Assembly (NCBI GenBank): GCA_020721385.1
Contig: DYMW01000051.1
Span: 2,445-8,397 of the forward strand
Direction of reading: 5' to 3'
From: Sulfurovum sp.
Lineage (GTDB): Bacteria > Campylobacterota > Campylobacteria > Campylobacterales > Sulfurovaceae
Length of the DNA stretch: 5,953 bases
Part shown: piece by piece, positions 5,933 through 5,953 of the stretch
Layout: every line of letters begins with the position of its first letter
Position numbering within the stretch: the stretch's first letter is position 1
Notes under the pieces: model-generated
Databases searched by the model: none
Seen by the model: the letters and a program-made list of their open reading frames with translations, nothing else
What the model was told of the DNA's origin: nothing
Position numbers and translations under genes: made by a program

Positions 5933-5946
5933 GTTCGGTATTGAAC
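5933..5946 (-). promoter_or_regulatory. GTTC-N6-GAAC dyad upstream of the transglycosylase
   Basis: Minus strand GTTCAATACCGAAC: a 4-bp stem with a 6-base spacer, 19 bases before the transglycosylase ATG. It agrees with the copy before the helicase at 11 of 14 positions (GTTC...ACCGAAC). It lacks the outer stem bases of the other two copies, and no terminator is visible because the window ends 7 bases further on. Confidence 0.5.
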
Positions 5947-5953
5947 AATAAAT

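Overview
The window looks like a piece of a tailed-phage genome. All recognisable genes lie on the minus strand, so transcription runs from high to low coordinates. They are packed head to tail with gaps of 3 to 13 bases inside each unit. The base composition is moderately AT-rich (roughly 40% GC by eye). The order SF1B (Dda-like) helicase, small unknown protein, family A DNA polymerase matches the replication block of N4-like podoviruses (N4 gp37-gp38-gp39 region, Schitoviridae). I infer an N4-like phage of a Gram-negative host. The family assignment rests on gene order and motifs, not on a database search.

Layout in transcription order. Unit 1 (5953 to about 4541) holds a 305-aa SLT-fold lytic transglycosylase with an N-terminal hydrophobic segment, a 115-aa phage protein of unknown function and a possible 13-aa acidic peptide, closed by an intrinsic terminator (4541-4575). 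Unit 2 (about 4538 to 3965) holds a 79-aa possibly exported protein and an 81-aa unknown protein, closed by a second intrinsic terminator (3965-3995). Unit 3 (about 3966 to the left edge) holds the Dda/RecD2-like helicase, a 154-aa unknown protein and the DNA polymerase with its 3'-5' proofreading domain.

Two things stand out. First, each of the three units is preceded by a 14-base dyad of the form GTTC-N6-GAAC, 19 to 49 bases before the first start codon. In two of the three it directly abuts the T-tract of the preceding terminator and is followed by shared AAATAA and AAACAGAGGTA stretches. This looks like a repeated, phage-specific 'terminator / hairpin / leader' boundary module. Second, the polymerase reading frame stops at residue 669, just after motif A and before motifs B and C. 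Only the -1 frame stays open to the window edge. This suggests a frameshift at an A5 run, a split gene or an intron at this point.

The helicase and polymerase would work together at the phage replication fork. The transglycosylase cuts peptidoglycan during entry or lysis. No tRNA, rRNA, CRISPR array, IS element or plus-strand gene is supported.
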